DNA of 64,000 nt from Antrihabitans auranticaus (GCF_016481275.1 NZ_JAEMNW010000011.1:56573-120572); one strand, 5' to 3'; numbered from the stretch's first letter, positions 1-8,326 are shown. Notes: generated by a model not told the origin, from the sequence alone. Translations and numbers: made by a program.

Positions 1-795
1 GATATCGACCGCGCGAGCCGCCGTCTGACGGTGTCGACGCGGTTGCGCCGGGCGGTCGCCGAACACGCGTTGCACGCCGAGTTTCAGCCGGTGCTGGACA
101 TCGAATGCGGCAGAGTCGTGGCGTTCGAAGCGCTCGCGAGGTGGAACGATCCGCAATTGGGAAAGATCCGGCCCGACGAATTCATCGCGCTCGCAGAGAA
201 ATCTCCGTTGATCGACGAATTGTTCGAGGTGATCCTGCAACAAGCGCTCGCGGCTGCGGCCGGATGGGATTCGAGCATCGGCATTTCGGTGAATATCGCG
301 CCCCGGCAATTGCGCGATCGTGATCTGCCCAATCGAATCGTCCTGGCAGCCAAAGGGGCGGGCCTGGAGGTCGACCGAGTCAGCGTCGAACTGACCGAGA
401 CCGCGATGATGGACGACAGCTTCGCGACGCGCAACACGCTGCAGAAAATGAGCGAGGCCGGAATTGCCGTCGTTGTCGACGATTTCGGTGTCGGATACTC
501 GAATATCGGTCGGCTGAGCGATCTTTCGGCGTCCGGGATGCTCGACGGCATCAAGATCGACCGCCGCTTCGTCGCTGAGAGGGATATTCACCGGGCGACG
601 TCGTTGCTGCGACTGTTTCGCAACATGACCGACTCGTTCGGCGTCCGGGCAGTCGTCGAGGGGATCGAGACAGAACGGCAACTGACCCTCGCACGCGACC
701 TCGGCTACCGCTACGCGCAGGGTTGGCATCTCGGCGCGGCGATGCCTGCCGCCGCCGCAACGACTTACGCGAACTCGACGACCACCGGCGCGTGA
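1..795 (+). CDS. EAL-domain cyclic-di-GMP phosphodiesterase, 5' end outside window
   Basis: The frame is open from base 1, so the protein very likely continues upstream; an internal GTG at 31 is the first start inside the window. What is visible is an almost complete EAL domain that hydrolyses cyclic-di-GMP in the cytoplasm. Signature motifs are present in order: FEALARW, the Asn of NIAPRQL, ELTETAMM, the double Asp of VDDFGVGYS, the Lys of IKIDRRF, VVEGIE and YAQGWHLG. All catalytic and metal-binding positions appear intact, so activity is expected. No GGDEF domain can be judged because the upstream part is missing. The 3' end overlaps the convergent xth fragment by about 30 bases. A second c-di-GMP protein lies at 59517-61829. 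Confidence 0.85.
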   Translation, partial: DIDRASRRLTVSTRLRRAVAEHALHAEFQPVLDIECGRVVAFEALARWNDPQLGKIRPDEFIALAEKSPLIDELFEVILQQALAAAAGWDSSIGISVNIAPRQLRDRDLPNRIVLAAKGAGLEVDRVSVELTETAMMDDSFATRNTLQKMSEAGIAVVVDDFGVGYSNIGRLSDLSASGMLDGIKIDRRFVAERDIHRATSLLRLFRNMTDSFGVRAVVEGIETERQLTLARDLGYRYAQGWHLGAAMPAAAATTYANSTTTGA

Positions 796-1049
796 TCGCT
801 GGCGCCCTTGCCTTTTCGTTCTTCACGGTCGATGAGCGCGCTCGTCGCGCGAGTGGCCAGCGCAGGCGAGGCGAGGACGAAATCTATCTTCATCCCCTCG
901 CGCCGCGGAAACCGCAGCCGCGTGTAGTCCCAATAGGTGAAGACGCCTGGGCCGGGTGCGAACGGGCGGACCACGTCGGCGTAGCCCGCCGCGACGATCG
1001 CGTCGAACGCCGACCGTTCCGCCGGTGAGGTGTGCGTCTTGCCCTCGAA
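765..1049 (-). pseudogene. xth: exonuclease III, C-terminal fragment separated by the integrated element
   Basis: This is the last 94 codons of an exonuclease III (AP endonuclease) gene. It carries the essential C-terminal motifs: the GMKIDFVLAS strand and the SDHAPV motif with the catalytic His of the DNase I-like fold. It has no start codon or promoter of its own, because the first 177 codons lie 14 kb away at 15077-15610. Joining the two parts at AGTACT gives an uninterrupted 271-codon frame (...WSVEY/FEGKTH...), the usual ExoIII length of about 268 residues. The interruption is therefore an insertion, not decay. The fragment is convergent with the EAL gene. Confidence 0.92.
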
Positions 1050-1054
1050 GTACT
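1049..1054. other. attL core (left junction of the integrated element)
   Basis: The sequence is AGTACT, shared exactly with 15079-15084. Left of it is xth sequence and right of it is element sequence. The core overlaps the Glu-Tyr-Phe codons of xth. A short, here palindromic, core fits a large serine integrase rather than a tyrosine recombinase, which usually leaves longer identity. I place the ends by reconstructing the xth reading frame. Confidence 0.85.
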
Positions 1055-1112
1055 AACGGGTACACAATTCACAGTGTTCTGACCAGCAGATTCGCAGTTT
1101 GAGAGGCCATCA

Positions 1113-1379
1113 ATGTCAACGTCGACCGTACGCGCAACCTACCCCGATGTTGAAATCAAGATCAGTTCCGCCGCTATAGAGGAACAGCCGTTGGTTCGGC
1201 TCGAGGTCGCCGGGGTCGCCGTAGACCTCTCCCCCGAAGCTGTGAACCGTATGGTTGCTGCGCTCGAGGTTGCCAGAGAAGGCGCAGTGCTAAAAGCCAG
1301 CGGAGTCGTATGCGTCGAGTGCGACCAGATTGCGGCGCTCCACCCCCACTACGCGGGACATGAGTTCACCACTAGCTAG
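1113..1379 (+). CDS. hypothetical 88-residue protein, left-end cargo gene
   Basis: First gene inside the left end of the element, on the plus strand and so opposed to the rest of it. The ATG follows a GAGAGG-type ribosome site. The protein is acidic, soluble and without signal or membrane segments. A C-terminal CVEC pair is the only cysteine motif. The position next to an attachment site and the opposite strand are typical of accessory (moron) genes carried by phages and satellites. I do not recognise a family. It is followed after 90 bases by another plus-strand gene, possibly in the same transcript. Confidence 0.6.
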   Translation: MSTSTVRATYPDVEIKISSAAIEEQPLVRLEVAGVAVDLSPEAVNRMVAALEVAREGAVLKASGVVCVECDQIAALHPHYAGHEFTTS

Positions 1380-1469
1380 TTGCGGTACGCCTTCTGATGC
1401 GGTGCGCATCGAAGGCGGTAATCTTCTGTCCCGTCGCCGTGCGCCCCTACATCGGAAAAGAGCCGTTCG

Positions 1470-2138
1470 TTGAAGAAAGAGGTCAAACCGACTCGCGTCG
1501 CATTGCGCCCCGGCCAGATCACGACCGACGAACTTGTCGAACTGATGCAACTTCCCGCGACCGACGCGCGGAACCTGTGGGCCGGTAAGGCCACATGGGA
1601 AGACGGAAGTGAAGCGAGACTCACAGATGTATCTGACCTCGCCCCGGTAGAAGATGCGCAGCACCTGGTGCGCCTGTTCGGCGTTTTCGAGTACGCAGAC
1701 GGTTCTCAGGTCACAGTGTGTCTCAACCGATTTGAACCGTGGGTGGAAGCGAAAGGCGACACTGCGCGCGACCGCCTCTCCCAGGTTTCGCACTACTGGG
1801 CGAATCTGCCGAATAGAAGCTGGTTCACATGGAAGCTTTGGAGTTGGGTTCGGTCGTTTGCGATCTATGTCGCCTTCATGTGGTCGCTTCCCTTTGCTGT
1901 TGCGCTTTGGAATGACGGCAACAAGGCGGTGGCCTGGACCTTGGAAGGGACAGCCGTCGTACTACTGATCTTTACGAGTCTGTGCGTCTATTTCAGCAAC
2001 ATTCAGAAGGCACGCCGCCAACCGGTCGTACTGTCTCGCCGGAACGGCTTCACGCTCGAGCGTGTATCGCTCGTTGCGAGCGGAATAATCGCTCTCGTCG
2101 GTGGCGTTGCCGCGATACTGTTGGGATTCAAAGACTAA
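1470..2138 (+). CDS. hypothetical membrane protein with three transmembrane segments, left-end cargo gene
   Basis: TTG start preceded by a GGAAAAGAG stretch. The first about 120 residues are soluble. Hydrophobic segments follow at about 125-147, 152-175 and 198-218, separated by short basic loops, so the protein should sit in the inner membrane with a large N-terminal domain. It ends 9 bases from the convergent late operon. The layout of a soluble domain plus a membrane anchor at the edge of an integrated element fits superinfection exclusion or abortive defence proteins, but no family is recognised and this role is inference from position only. Confidence 0.6.
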   Translation: MKKEVKPTRVALRPGQITTDELVELMQLPATDARNLWAGKATWEDGSEARLTDVSDLAPVEDAQHLVRLFGVFEYADGSQVTVCLNRFEPWVEAKGDTARDRLSQVSHYWANLPNRSWFTWKLWSWVRSFAIYVAFMWSLPFAVALWNDGNKAVAWTLEGTAVVLLIFTSLCVYFSNIQKARRQPVVLSRRNGFTLERVSLVASGIIALVGGVAAILLGFKD

Positions 2139-2147
2139 ACGTCACTC

Positions 2148-2489
2148 TCAGTCCCGGTCGAATCCTTCGAGCTTCAACACCTTGAACCCCGGCGTACCGG
2201 TAAGCGCTTTCTGAGTAAATCGTTGCACTTCAACGATATTGAACATGCTTCCGTCGTATTCGATTCTGTCCGAATGGATTACATCAGAATGAAGCTCGGT
2301 GAACAGAGCCAAGTCTTCACGGTGCGAATCTCTCGAGACCACGCCAGGACTCGAGGCCCACTCTCTGCCCCCCGTAGGGGCTACAGCGCCCCGTATGTCG
2401 TGGTGCCATGCGTAGTCGTCGTCTCCGAACCGGTCGCGCGCTAGCCGTCGATGCACCCGAAACGTATCCGTAAATTGAAATTGCAACAA
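2148..2489 (-). CDS. head-closure / head-to-tail stopper-like protein
   Basis: This 113-residue protein has the pattern seen in actinophage head-to-tail stoppers (SPP1 gp16-like fold). A strand with WHHDIRGAVAPTGG is followed by a variable loop, then LFTELHSDVIHSDRIEYDG and a terminal beta hairpin ending in VLKLEGFD. Such proteins plug the portal-adaptor channel after DNA packaging and form the platform for the tail. It is the last gene of the minus-strand late cluster, 9 bases after its upstream neighbour. Its presence without any portal or capsid gene is a key oddity. The assignment rests on pattern recognition; a structural comparison would settle it. Confidence 0.5.
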   Translation of the reverse strand: MLQFQFTDTFRVHRRLARDRFGDDDYAWHHDIRGAVAPTGGREWASSPGVVSRDSHREDLALFTELHSDVIHSDRIEYDGSMFNIVEVQRFTQKALTGTPGFKVLKLEGFDRD

Positions 2490-2498
2490 AATGAATCC

Positions 2499-2819
2499 TT
2501 ACTTGGAACTGTGCGCGGGCCAACGGAACTGACTTGATTCCCGAATCGGCATCTGACCGTGAACGCCTGCCCGGTGCGCGTAACCGTGGTGGACGTAACC
2601 GTTAGCCAATAACCATTCATCAAGTTCGTTCCAGAACCGTTGCCGCGCAACCCATTTAATATCAGCAACTTGTTTTTCGACTTGAGGAGCACTCAGAAAC
2701 TTCCGTTGCAACACGAATGCTTCATACTCAGCCCTGGCGAACAACACAATGCTTATGCCGTCGCGGAAACGCTCGGGTACCTGCGGTTTGTCCGGGGCTA
2801 CCTTTTTGAACTGTGCCAC
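2499..2819 (-). CDS. hypothetical phage protein between small-terminase-like and stopper-like genes
   Basis: This 106-residue protein starts 5 bases after the upstream gene and ends 9 bases before the next, so it belongs to the same late transcript. It is basic, with a helical middle (ADIKWVARQRFWNELDEWLL) and a His-rich tail. There are no membrane segments and no cysteines. In tailed phages this position would hold an adaptor or connector protein, but I see no convincing family match and leave the function open. Confidence 0.6.
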   Translation of the reverse strand: MAQFKKVAPDKPQVPERFRDGISIVLFARAEYEAFVLQRKFLSAPQVEKQVADIKWVARQRFWNELDEWLLANGYVHHGYAHRAGVHGQMPIRESSQFRWPAHSSK

Positions 2820-2824
2820 GCTAA

Positions 2825-3142
2825 TTACCTACGGTTGCCATTTCGGTAACCGCCACGCCTCTGCGGCCTATACACGCGCTCGTCCTCGAGAACCTCGGGA
2901 AGGCGCAACGCTGTAATCAACCTGACCTTGTGCGCCGACAACAACCGCGTTTCAACCATCAACGACTTATTGAACGGATCTTTTTCCAACTCCGATGCCA
3001 GCAAATCCAGCCTATCAACCGCTCGGCAAGCCTCGGTCAGCGTTTGTTTCTCGCTTACAGAAAGATCATAAACGGTTACAATCGACTTATAGAGGGCCTT
3101 ACCGGACTCTTTCAAGCCGTTTGGATACGTTATTTTTGCCAT
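2825..3142 (-). CDS. terminase small subunit-like protein (packaging specificity)
   Basis: Small terminases bind the packaging site and hand DNA to the large terminase. The 105 residues show the pattern of actinophage P27-type small subunits: GKALYKSIVTVYDLS, then LTEACRAVDRLDLLASEL, then ETRLLSAHKVRLITALRLPEV, followed by a very basic tail rich in Arg and Gly. The ATG at 3142 has an AGGTG ribosome site. The frame is also open back to 3421, where an ATG overlaps the tape measure stop; I prefer 3142 because the conserved region begins there. No large terminase occurs anywhere in the element, so this subunit would have to work with a helper phage's motor, as in staphylococcal pathogenicity islands. 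Confidence 0.55.
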   Translation of the reverse strand: MAKITYPNGLKESGKALYKSIVTVYDLSVSEKQTLTEACRAVDRLDLLASELEKDPFNKSLMVETRLLSAHKVRLITALRLPEVLEDERVYRPQRRGGYRNGNRR

Positions 3143-3420
3143 AAAACACCTATAATTCGACTTAAAATGAATACATGCCCTGTTCAGAGCGTCATTGGAG
3201 CCCAGCGGAAAACGGGGTGCGAAATTATCTAGCCGCAGTGCTTCGCGGTACAAGAGTGACCCCCATACGGGCTCCCCCCACTCCCCTTGCAGCACAACGT
3301 ATTTCATGTTTGTATTGAGTGTTGTAGCAATTGCCGGCGGCTGACCCCCCCTTGGAATAAACCAGGTGGGTGTTGAAACAGAATTAAATTCCAACACCCA
3401 ACCCGGTCTACCCTTACGCA
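3143..3420 (-). other. leader or possible N-terminal extension between tape measure and small-terminase-like genes
   Basis: This stretch stays open in the frame of the downstream gene, and its first ATG (3421-3419) overlaps the tape measure TAA as TAATG, which would allow coupled translation of a 198-residue product. The encoded 93 residues have no recognisable domain. The same stretch contains the 3368-3399 hairpin, which argues instead for a leader with its own promoter. I cannot decide between the two from sequence alone. Confidence 0.4.
3368..3399 (-). terminator. hairpin just after the tape measure gene
   Basis: An 8 bp perfect stem (GGGTGTTG at 3368-3375 with CAACACCC at 3392-3399) closes an A/T-rich 16-base loop, starting about 22 bases after the tape measure stop. 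No strong U-run follows, so termination may be partial. Confidence 0.4.
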
Positions 3421-6400
3421 TTACCGCGTCGGATTACGTGAATAACTTCTCGTTAGACGCGCCTCATGCCTCGCGATTACGGCCCCGACCTTACTAGGCG
3501 ACATTCCCGTGTTATTGAATGTAGGCGCGTACGTTCCGCCACCGTTCATCGCACTTGCACCCAATCCGGCTACGCCAGTTTCCAGCATTCCCCGCACGTT
3601 TTGAGGATTGAAGAATCCGATGAAATCGGAAGCTGTTCTCTGTGCCAACGCTGCCGCTTGCCCGCTCAATGCTGCACCGGACTGCGCCCCGTGGCTCCAC
3701 CATGGTCCAGCCGTCAATCCACTGCCCCAAGCACTCGAGAAGTCTCCGCCGGGTCCGATCTCGGTTGGCAGAGAATTAGGTAGGGCGCTGACGAAGGGCT
3801 GGAGTAGGTTTCCGCCAGGCAACCATTCCGGTACCTTTTTGATTCCTGCGAGTACGTCTGCCGATCCTGGTAGTTGTCCTACGGATTGTGTTCCGTATGA
3901 ACTTGTTGCACCTGTTCCATATGAACTTGCACCTGTTCCAACGGAACCCCAACCAGTCGAGTACGGATCACTGGCGCTTGGTCCACCTGGCGTAGAGGCC
4001 GGTTGTCCCGGCCAGTTGGTCACCCATACCGGCGCAGCGGAACCGTCTCCACCCATGGACGCCCGACCACCCGTAAACGCCCCTGAATCGCCCGTAGAGC
4101 CACCAGAGCGCGCCGCGAAGGCCTCTTGTGCCTTGGACATTTGCGCCTGGTAATTCGAGCCGTCTGCGAATGCGGAACCCTGCACACCTTGTGCGGCTGC
4201 TGCTGGGTCCATCTTCTCGTAATCCAACTTTTTCAGTTGCTCATAGAACAGGGCTGCCGACGTGCTCGGGTCCATGCGGTCCGCCGCAGAACCCCACGAG
4301 TTCCGTTGCTGGAACGGTCCCACACTGTCGTGATCCGTTCCGACTCCAGAATGCGGAATCTCCAACGACTCCGGAACGTTCGGGTTCGCAAGGATACGTC
4401 CGCCAGATTCCGCGAAAGCGGTAGCAATCGCAATCTGAATGCCCTTGTCGGATATTCCTTGTTTGCGACCCTCGGCAATGATGGCATCAACAACGCGGTC
4501 CTGCTCGGTCGCGGCAGTCGGAACCGCCTTGAACTCACCTGTACCGCCTTGGCCGGTCCCGCCAGCGAATCCACCGAAGTTGACCGGACTCAAAGCGGCA
4601 ACGTGGATATGCGTTCCGTGTTGCGCCATGGTGGATTCGCCGTAAATTGCTCTAGCTTCCGCGCCTTCGGCTTTTTCTCCGTTTACGTTGTACCAGACCT
4701 TTGTTGGATCATCGAAAATAATCTGCGCCAACTGATCACGGTTCTGCCAAAGAAAATCAAGAACACCGCCATCGGGACCAAGATCAATTGCCATCCCCTT
4801 CGGGTGATAACCCCCATCAACACCGTGATCGGTCTTGGCAGACGTAAGAACAGCATTCGGGTACTTCGAGCGAACAGCCTCGAGCAACGACATGTTGACC
4901 ACACCGCCACCCATGCGGGCACGTTCCTCTTCGGTCACTAGTCCACCACGGGCGAACTTCGGCAAGAGGTTCTTGTTGATCAATTCCAGAAGTGGCAAAA
5001 ACCGTTTCGTAGACTCGCTATTAATGACATATTCGCCATTCGACAAAAAGGCCATGATGCTGTCGGAAGTGCCCGAACCGGGGCCACGCACAATGCCACC
5101 ACTAGCGCGCCGAACGGCACCCTGTAGACGCGTGAACGCATTCGCAAACGAACCGGTAGGAACAACTTCAACCTCGAGCCTTTTCGGTGCAATGATTTCC
5201 CGAATTTTTGCGCGGGCCTCTACGTCGTTCAAAGTTACGGTTGTGGTGCCGTCCGGCAGGTCAACAACGGTTGCGCCTAGTTCTTGAAGTCGTGCAATGT
5301 TTTCCGCTGTCGTATCCTCAATGACCACTGTTTTCGAATCCGGAACACTTCTGACAGCAATACCCATATCGTTGAACGACTGCGCACCCTGTTCGGTCAA
5401 TTCGTAGGTACCGTTCAGCGTGGAGTTGAGCTCTCGAGCCCTCGCAGCCGCGTTAGCAACAGACTCACCCGTCCCGAGCATCTCGCCACTAAGCGTAGCG
5501 GCACTCTCGCCTACATCGGACAATTCATTCTTGAGTTCGGAAAGGTCAGGTAGTAGATCACCTGGTTTCGCGCCCGCATTGCGAAGACGGGTATTTACGT
5601 CCTCGACCACATTGGCGTAACGCTCCACCGCTTCAGGTACTCCGGACAGAGCCGCGCTTACCGCATCGGTGTCCAAACCATTGTTGTTCAGCCTGGCACC
5701 GTATCCACGTCGACCAGTGAAGCTATCGGTGTTCGCCAATTCATCCGCAACCACTTTTTGAAGCTGCTGCGAAATTCGATCCTTTTCAGGTTCGTTCAAA
5801 CCCAACGCAGCATCGTTAAATGATTTGGTATCTATGCCAAAGGATTCAGCCCGCTCCAGCACTCCACGGTCTTGAAAGTCCTGTGCTACAGCCTTTTTCG
5901 TTCCTTCGGTGACTGCGCCCGTTGTTTCGTCAAGCGTGTCCTGTAGGGCCTTCTCCTTTTGGCGCTGCTCTTCTGCCGCTGCCGCCGCATCCTTATGCCG
6001 AGACGTGAGCAAATAGAGTCCTGCCGCGAGTCCTGCCACGATGAGCGTCAATCCGCCAGTACCGAGAGCGCCCATCAAACCGGCTGCGCCGCTCGCTGCG
6101 GCGAGACCTGCCATGCTGGTCCGAACCGCTGTAACAGCAGCTGAAATTCCAAGGATGATTGGCACAATGGTTTTCGTTGCCAACCAAGCGACGACAATGG
6201 CCTGTACCAAAGTTGTGTGTTCAGAAAGGAACTGCGCCGCACCACTGAGGAATGGCATGAGTACAGCGGACCATGCCCCGGCTGCGGTCGATGCTGCAAC
6301 CAGTAGCGTCCCAATGTCTTTCAACACAGGACGCCAACGATCCATACTTTCCCTGCTGTTTTCGAAAAACTCCCGTAGTTTTCCCTGCCCTTCAAGGCCT

Positions 6401-7641
6401 TTAGACCAGTTGGACATACGCTCTGTAACGTCGCGTACCGTTTCGAGGAACGTTTTTCCGTCGTTGTCTGCTGCTTTAAAGATGGATGCGAGCGTAGAGC
6501 CGACGTTTTTGACAATCGCGCCCAAGTCTTTTACGGAATCAATTCCGTCCTGCATCCACTCTTTTAGCTTGCCTGTTTCGCGTGCTTTGGCGATGAAGTT
6601 TGCAAATTTCTGTGTTGCGTTGCTGAGGCCCGTTCCAAAGCTCGGAAGGAACTCGCTACCAACCGAAACGATATCTCGAATGGCTTGAACGAACGGTTTA
6701 GCAGCCCCAGTGGCGTTGTCGATGCCCGTCGACACGTTGCCCCAGATTTTCGTGAAGTCGGAAACGCTTGCATCAGAGGACAATTCGTCAAGAGTGGACC
6801 TGAACCCTTTGGCTAGTGCGGAAGCGGTTTGTTCCATGCCCTGCCGAAGTACTGGTAGACCCTTGTCGCCGAGTCGCTGCACCGAATCGGCGATTCCGTC
6901 GAATAGGTTGTTCTGCACACCTTTTCGAAGTTCTGTCCATTGCTCGGAGAACGATTTGACTACCGTCACGGTGTTCTGCGCGGACTCCGACAACTTTGCG
7001 AACGCTTCGGCAGACTTCTCGGGATCGCTAGACAGCGCGTCTTTCATCCCGGTCAGGCCAACGGTGAGCGTGCCGACTGCGGCCCCGATGCCCGCGAATA
7101 CGGCTGGAAGCACTAGTCCCGCTTTGGCGAGGTCCCCGATGCTTTGCGTGACCGATGTGATTGCCGTTGCCGTCGCTGGTAGCGCACTGAGACCGAGAAC
7201 CGCCGCGTTTGGTAGCAGAGCGCCGCCAAGCCCTCCACCGTTGCTGTTGCCACCGCGACCGCCAGCGCCAGGCCCGATGACCCGCGTTCGGATCAACGCC
7301 GTCCTGGTCCGTGCCAGACGTGCCAATTGCCGGTTCGCGGCGGCGGTATTCACGTCTACACCGAGAGTGACTCGTGGAGCGGACCGCTGGAACGCTGCGA
7401 TCTGTGCTCGTGCTCGCGCGAAGTCAAGATCGACTTGTATCGGTTGTGTGGTGACGTTGAGTCTGGCGTTGACGGTCAGCCCGCGTGCCGCTTGCTGTAG
7501 TCGTTGACGGAAATTCGCCATGTCCGGCGCTACATCGACTTTTGCGACGATGTTCGATGCACGTAGCTCATTTTTGATCTTTGTAAAGAATCCGCGCATG
7601 GACGGATTGATCTGTAGATCAGCTTTTGCGATTATGGCCAT
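3421..7641 (-). CDS. tape measure protein with peptidase-like and transglycosylase-like domains
   Basis: The 1406-residue protein sets tail length in siphophages and is ejected with DNA. The N-terminus has the typical actinophage start (MAIIAKADLQINPSM) with helical repeats. Hydrophobic stretches lie near residues 165-200 and 490-550. The GGIVRGPGSGTSDSI motif lies near 850, common in actinophage tape measures. Around 920-1000 is an M15-like segment with HPKGMAIDLG. Around 1045-1150 is a lysozyme-like segment with an AFAESGGR catalytic Glu. A Gly/Ser-rich linker and short tail follow. These domains would open peptidoglycan during entry. The gene takes up about 30% of the element, odd for something lacking capsid and major tail genes. 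The ATG at 7641 lies 36 bases after the upstream gene. Confidence 0.88.
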   Translation of the reverse strand: MAIIAKADLQINPSMRGFFTKIKNELRASNIVAKVDVAPDMANFRQRLQQAARGLTVNARLNVTTQPIQVDLDFARARAQIAAFQRSAPRVTLGVDVNTAAANRQLARLARTRTALIRTRVIGPGAGGRGGNSNGGGLGGALLPNAAVLGLSALPATATAITSVTQSIGDLAKAGLVLPAVFAGIGAAVGTLTVGLTGMKDALSSDPEKSAEAFAKLSESAQNTVTVVKSFSEQWTELRKGVQNNLFDGIADSVQRLGDKGLPVLRQGMEQTASALAKGFRSTLDELSSDASVSDFTKIWGNVSTGIDNATGAAKPFVQAIRDIVSVGSEFLPSFGTGLSNATQKFANFIAKARETGKLKEWMQDGIDSVKDLGAIVKNVGSTLASIFKAADNDGKTFLETVRDVTERMSNWSKGLEGQGKLREFFENSRESMDRWRPVLKDIGTLLVAASTAAGAWSAVLMPFLSGAAQFLSEHTTLVQAIVVAWLATKTIVPIILGISAAVTAVRTSMAGLAAASGAAGLMGALGTGGLTLIVAGLAAGLYLLTSRHKDAAAAAEEQRQKEKALQDTLDETTGAVTEGTKKAVAQDFQDRGVLERAESFGIDTKSFNDAALGLNEPEKDRISQQLQKVVADELANTDSFTGRRGYGARLNNNGLDTDAVSAALSGVPEAVERYANVVEDVNTRLRNAGAKPGDLLPDLSELKNELSDVGESAATLSGEMLGTGESVANAAARARELNSTLNGTYELTEQGAQSFNDMGIAVRSVPDSKTVVIEDTTAENIARLQELGATVVDLPDGTTTVTLNDVEARAKIREIIAPKRLEVEVVPTGSFANAFTRLQGAVRRASGGIVRGPGSGTSDSIMAFLSNGEYVINSESTKRFLPLLELINKNLLPKFARGGLVTEEERARMGGGVVNMSLLEAVRSKYPNAVLTSAKTDHGVDGGYHPKGMAIDLGPDGGVLDFLWQNRDQLAQIIFDDPTKVWYNVNGEKAEGAEARAIYGESTMAQHGTHIHVAALSPVNFGGFAGGTGQGGTGEFKAVPTAATEQDRVVDAIIAEGRKQGISDKGIQIAIATAFAESGGRILANPNVPESLEIPHSGVGTDHDSVGPFQQRNSWGSAADRMDPSTSAALFYEQLKKLDYEKMDPAAAAQGVQGSAFADGSNYQAQMSKAQEAFAARSGGSTGDSGAFTGGRASMGGDGSAAPVWVTNWPGQPASTPGGPSASDPYSTGWGSVGTGASSYGTGATSSYGTQSVGQLPGSADVLAGIKKVPEWLPGGNLLQPFVSALPNSLPTEIGPGGDFSSAWGSGLTAGPWWSHGAQSGAALSGQAAALAQRTASDFIGFFNPQNVRGMLETGVAGLGASAMNGGGTYAPTFNNTGMSPSKVGAVIARHEARLTRSYSRNPTR

Positions 7642-7677
7642 TGTGTTACTCGTTTCAGCGGCTTTTTACCGCAAGGT

Positions 7678-7980
7678 TTATTGATCTATTTCGGCAGCTA
7701 GTGCTTTCAGAATGCGTTGAGCAGTGATGTTTTTTGTTCCGGCTTCGAGATGAAAGGCTTTGCCTGCGTCTGCGGATACAGTGGTAACCCATCGGTCCCG
7801 TTCGACGTGTTCGGAACTTGTTACCGATCCACGGAGTTTGCCGGTTCTGCGGGGCAATCGGGCTCGCGCTACTCGTGCCGCCGTATCGCCCTGGTCTCGC
7901 ATGAACGCGTGTAGGTCGTCAGATGTGAGAAATTGTCTTACTCCCGCTCGGTTTAACGAGAAGTTTTCGAAAGTGGACAT
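7678..7980 (-). CDS. HK97 gp10-like neck / tail-completion protein
   Basis: The 100-residue protein has the hallmarks of the HK97 gp10 group: a central RLPRRTGKLRGSVTSS stretch and a later AGKAFHLEAGT turn followed by a C-terminal helix. Family members join head to tail. The ATG has a good AGAAGG ribosome site 6 bases upstream. It is the first gene of the late transcript, just before the tape measure. In full phages a tail terminator, major tail and chaperone genes would normally lie between the two; here they are absent. Confidence 0.55.
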   Translation of the reverse strand: MSTFENFSLNRAGVRQFLTSDDLHAFMRDQGDTAARVARARLPRRTGKLRGSVTSSEHVERDRWVTTVSADAGKAFHLEAGTKNITAQRILKALAAEIDQ

Positions 7981-8125
7981 GTGAAACCTTCTTGGAATGC
8001 GCCTTGTTTGGCCACAGGATGGCCGTTGACGAACGAAATAGCGCCGGGGGTACCCTTTTACCGTCTGAAATATTCAGGGCTGCGGCCGGCAGTTGGTGCA
8101 AGGGGCGGTACAAAGTGAAATGAAA
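7981..8125 (-). promoter_or_regulatory. putative late-operon control region
   Basis: This gene-free stretch upstream of the late operon contains two short inverted repeats: GGCCA-N5-TGGCC at 8010-8024 and CTGAA-ATA-TTCAG at 8065-8077. A factor could bind here. I see no clear -10/-35 pair, so an activated promoter is possible. It lies just downstream of the 8126-8157 terminator, which would isolate the late genes. Confidence 0.35.
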
Positions 8126-8157
8126 AAGGGCGGTCACCATTTACGGCAACCGCCCTT
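8126..8157 (-). terminator. intrinsic terminator separating middle and late modules
   Basis: The stem AAGGGCGGT (8126-8134) pairs with ACCGCCCTT (8149-8157). On the minus strand the hairpin is followed by a T-rich stretch (the complement of tgaaaaa). It ends the transcript of the 45-residue gene. Confidence 0.7.
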
Positions 8158-8173
8158 CGCTTGGAACGCACTC

Positions 8174-8311
8174 CTACTCTTCGACCACGGGGGGCGCGCC
8201 TGTTGTGGCAATAGCCTCTAGGTATTCGGTGAGTTCGGAGTCGGACAACGTTGCAAGGTATTTTGCAAATGCGAAATGAAGACGTTCGATCTTCGACGTG
8301 TAGTTGGGCAT
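8174..8311 (-). CDS. small hypothetical protein, 45 residues
   Basis: The ATG at 8311 gives MPNYTSKIERLHFAF... ending in PPVVEE. The peptide is acidic and probably two short helices, with no membrane segment. It lies 15 bases after the 289-residue gene and just before the terminator, so it is probably the last gene of that transcript. No family recognised. Confidence 0.5.
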   Translation of the reverse strand: MPNYTSKIERLHFAFAKYLATLSDSELTEYLEAIATTGAPPVVEE

Positions 8312-8326
8312 TACTGTTTGTTCCTT

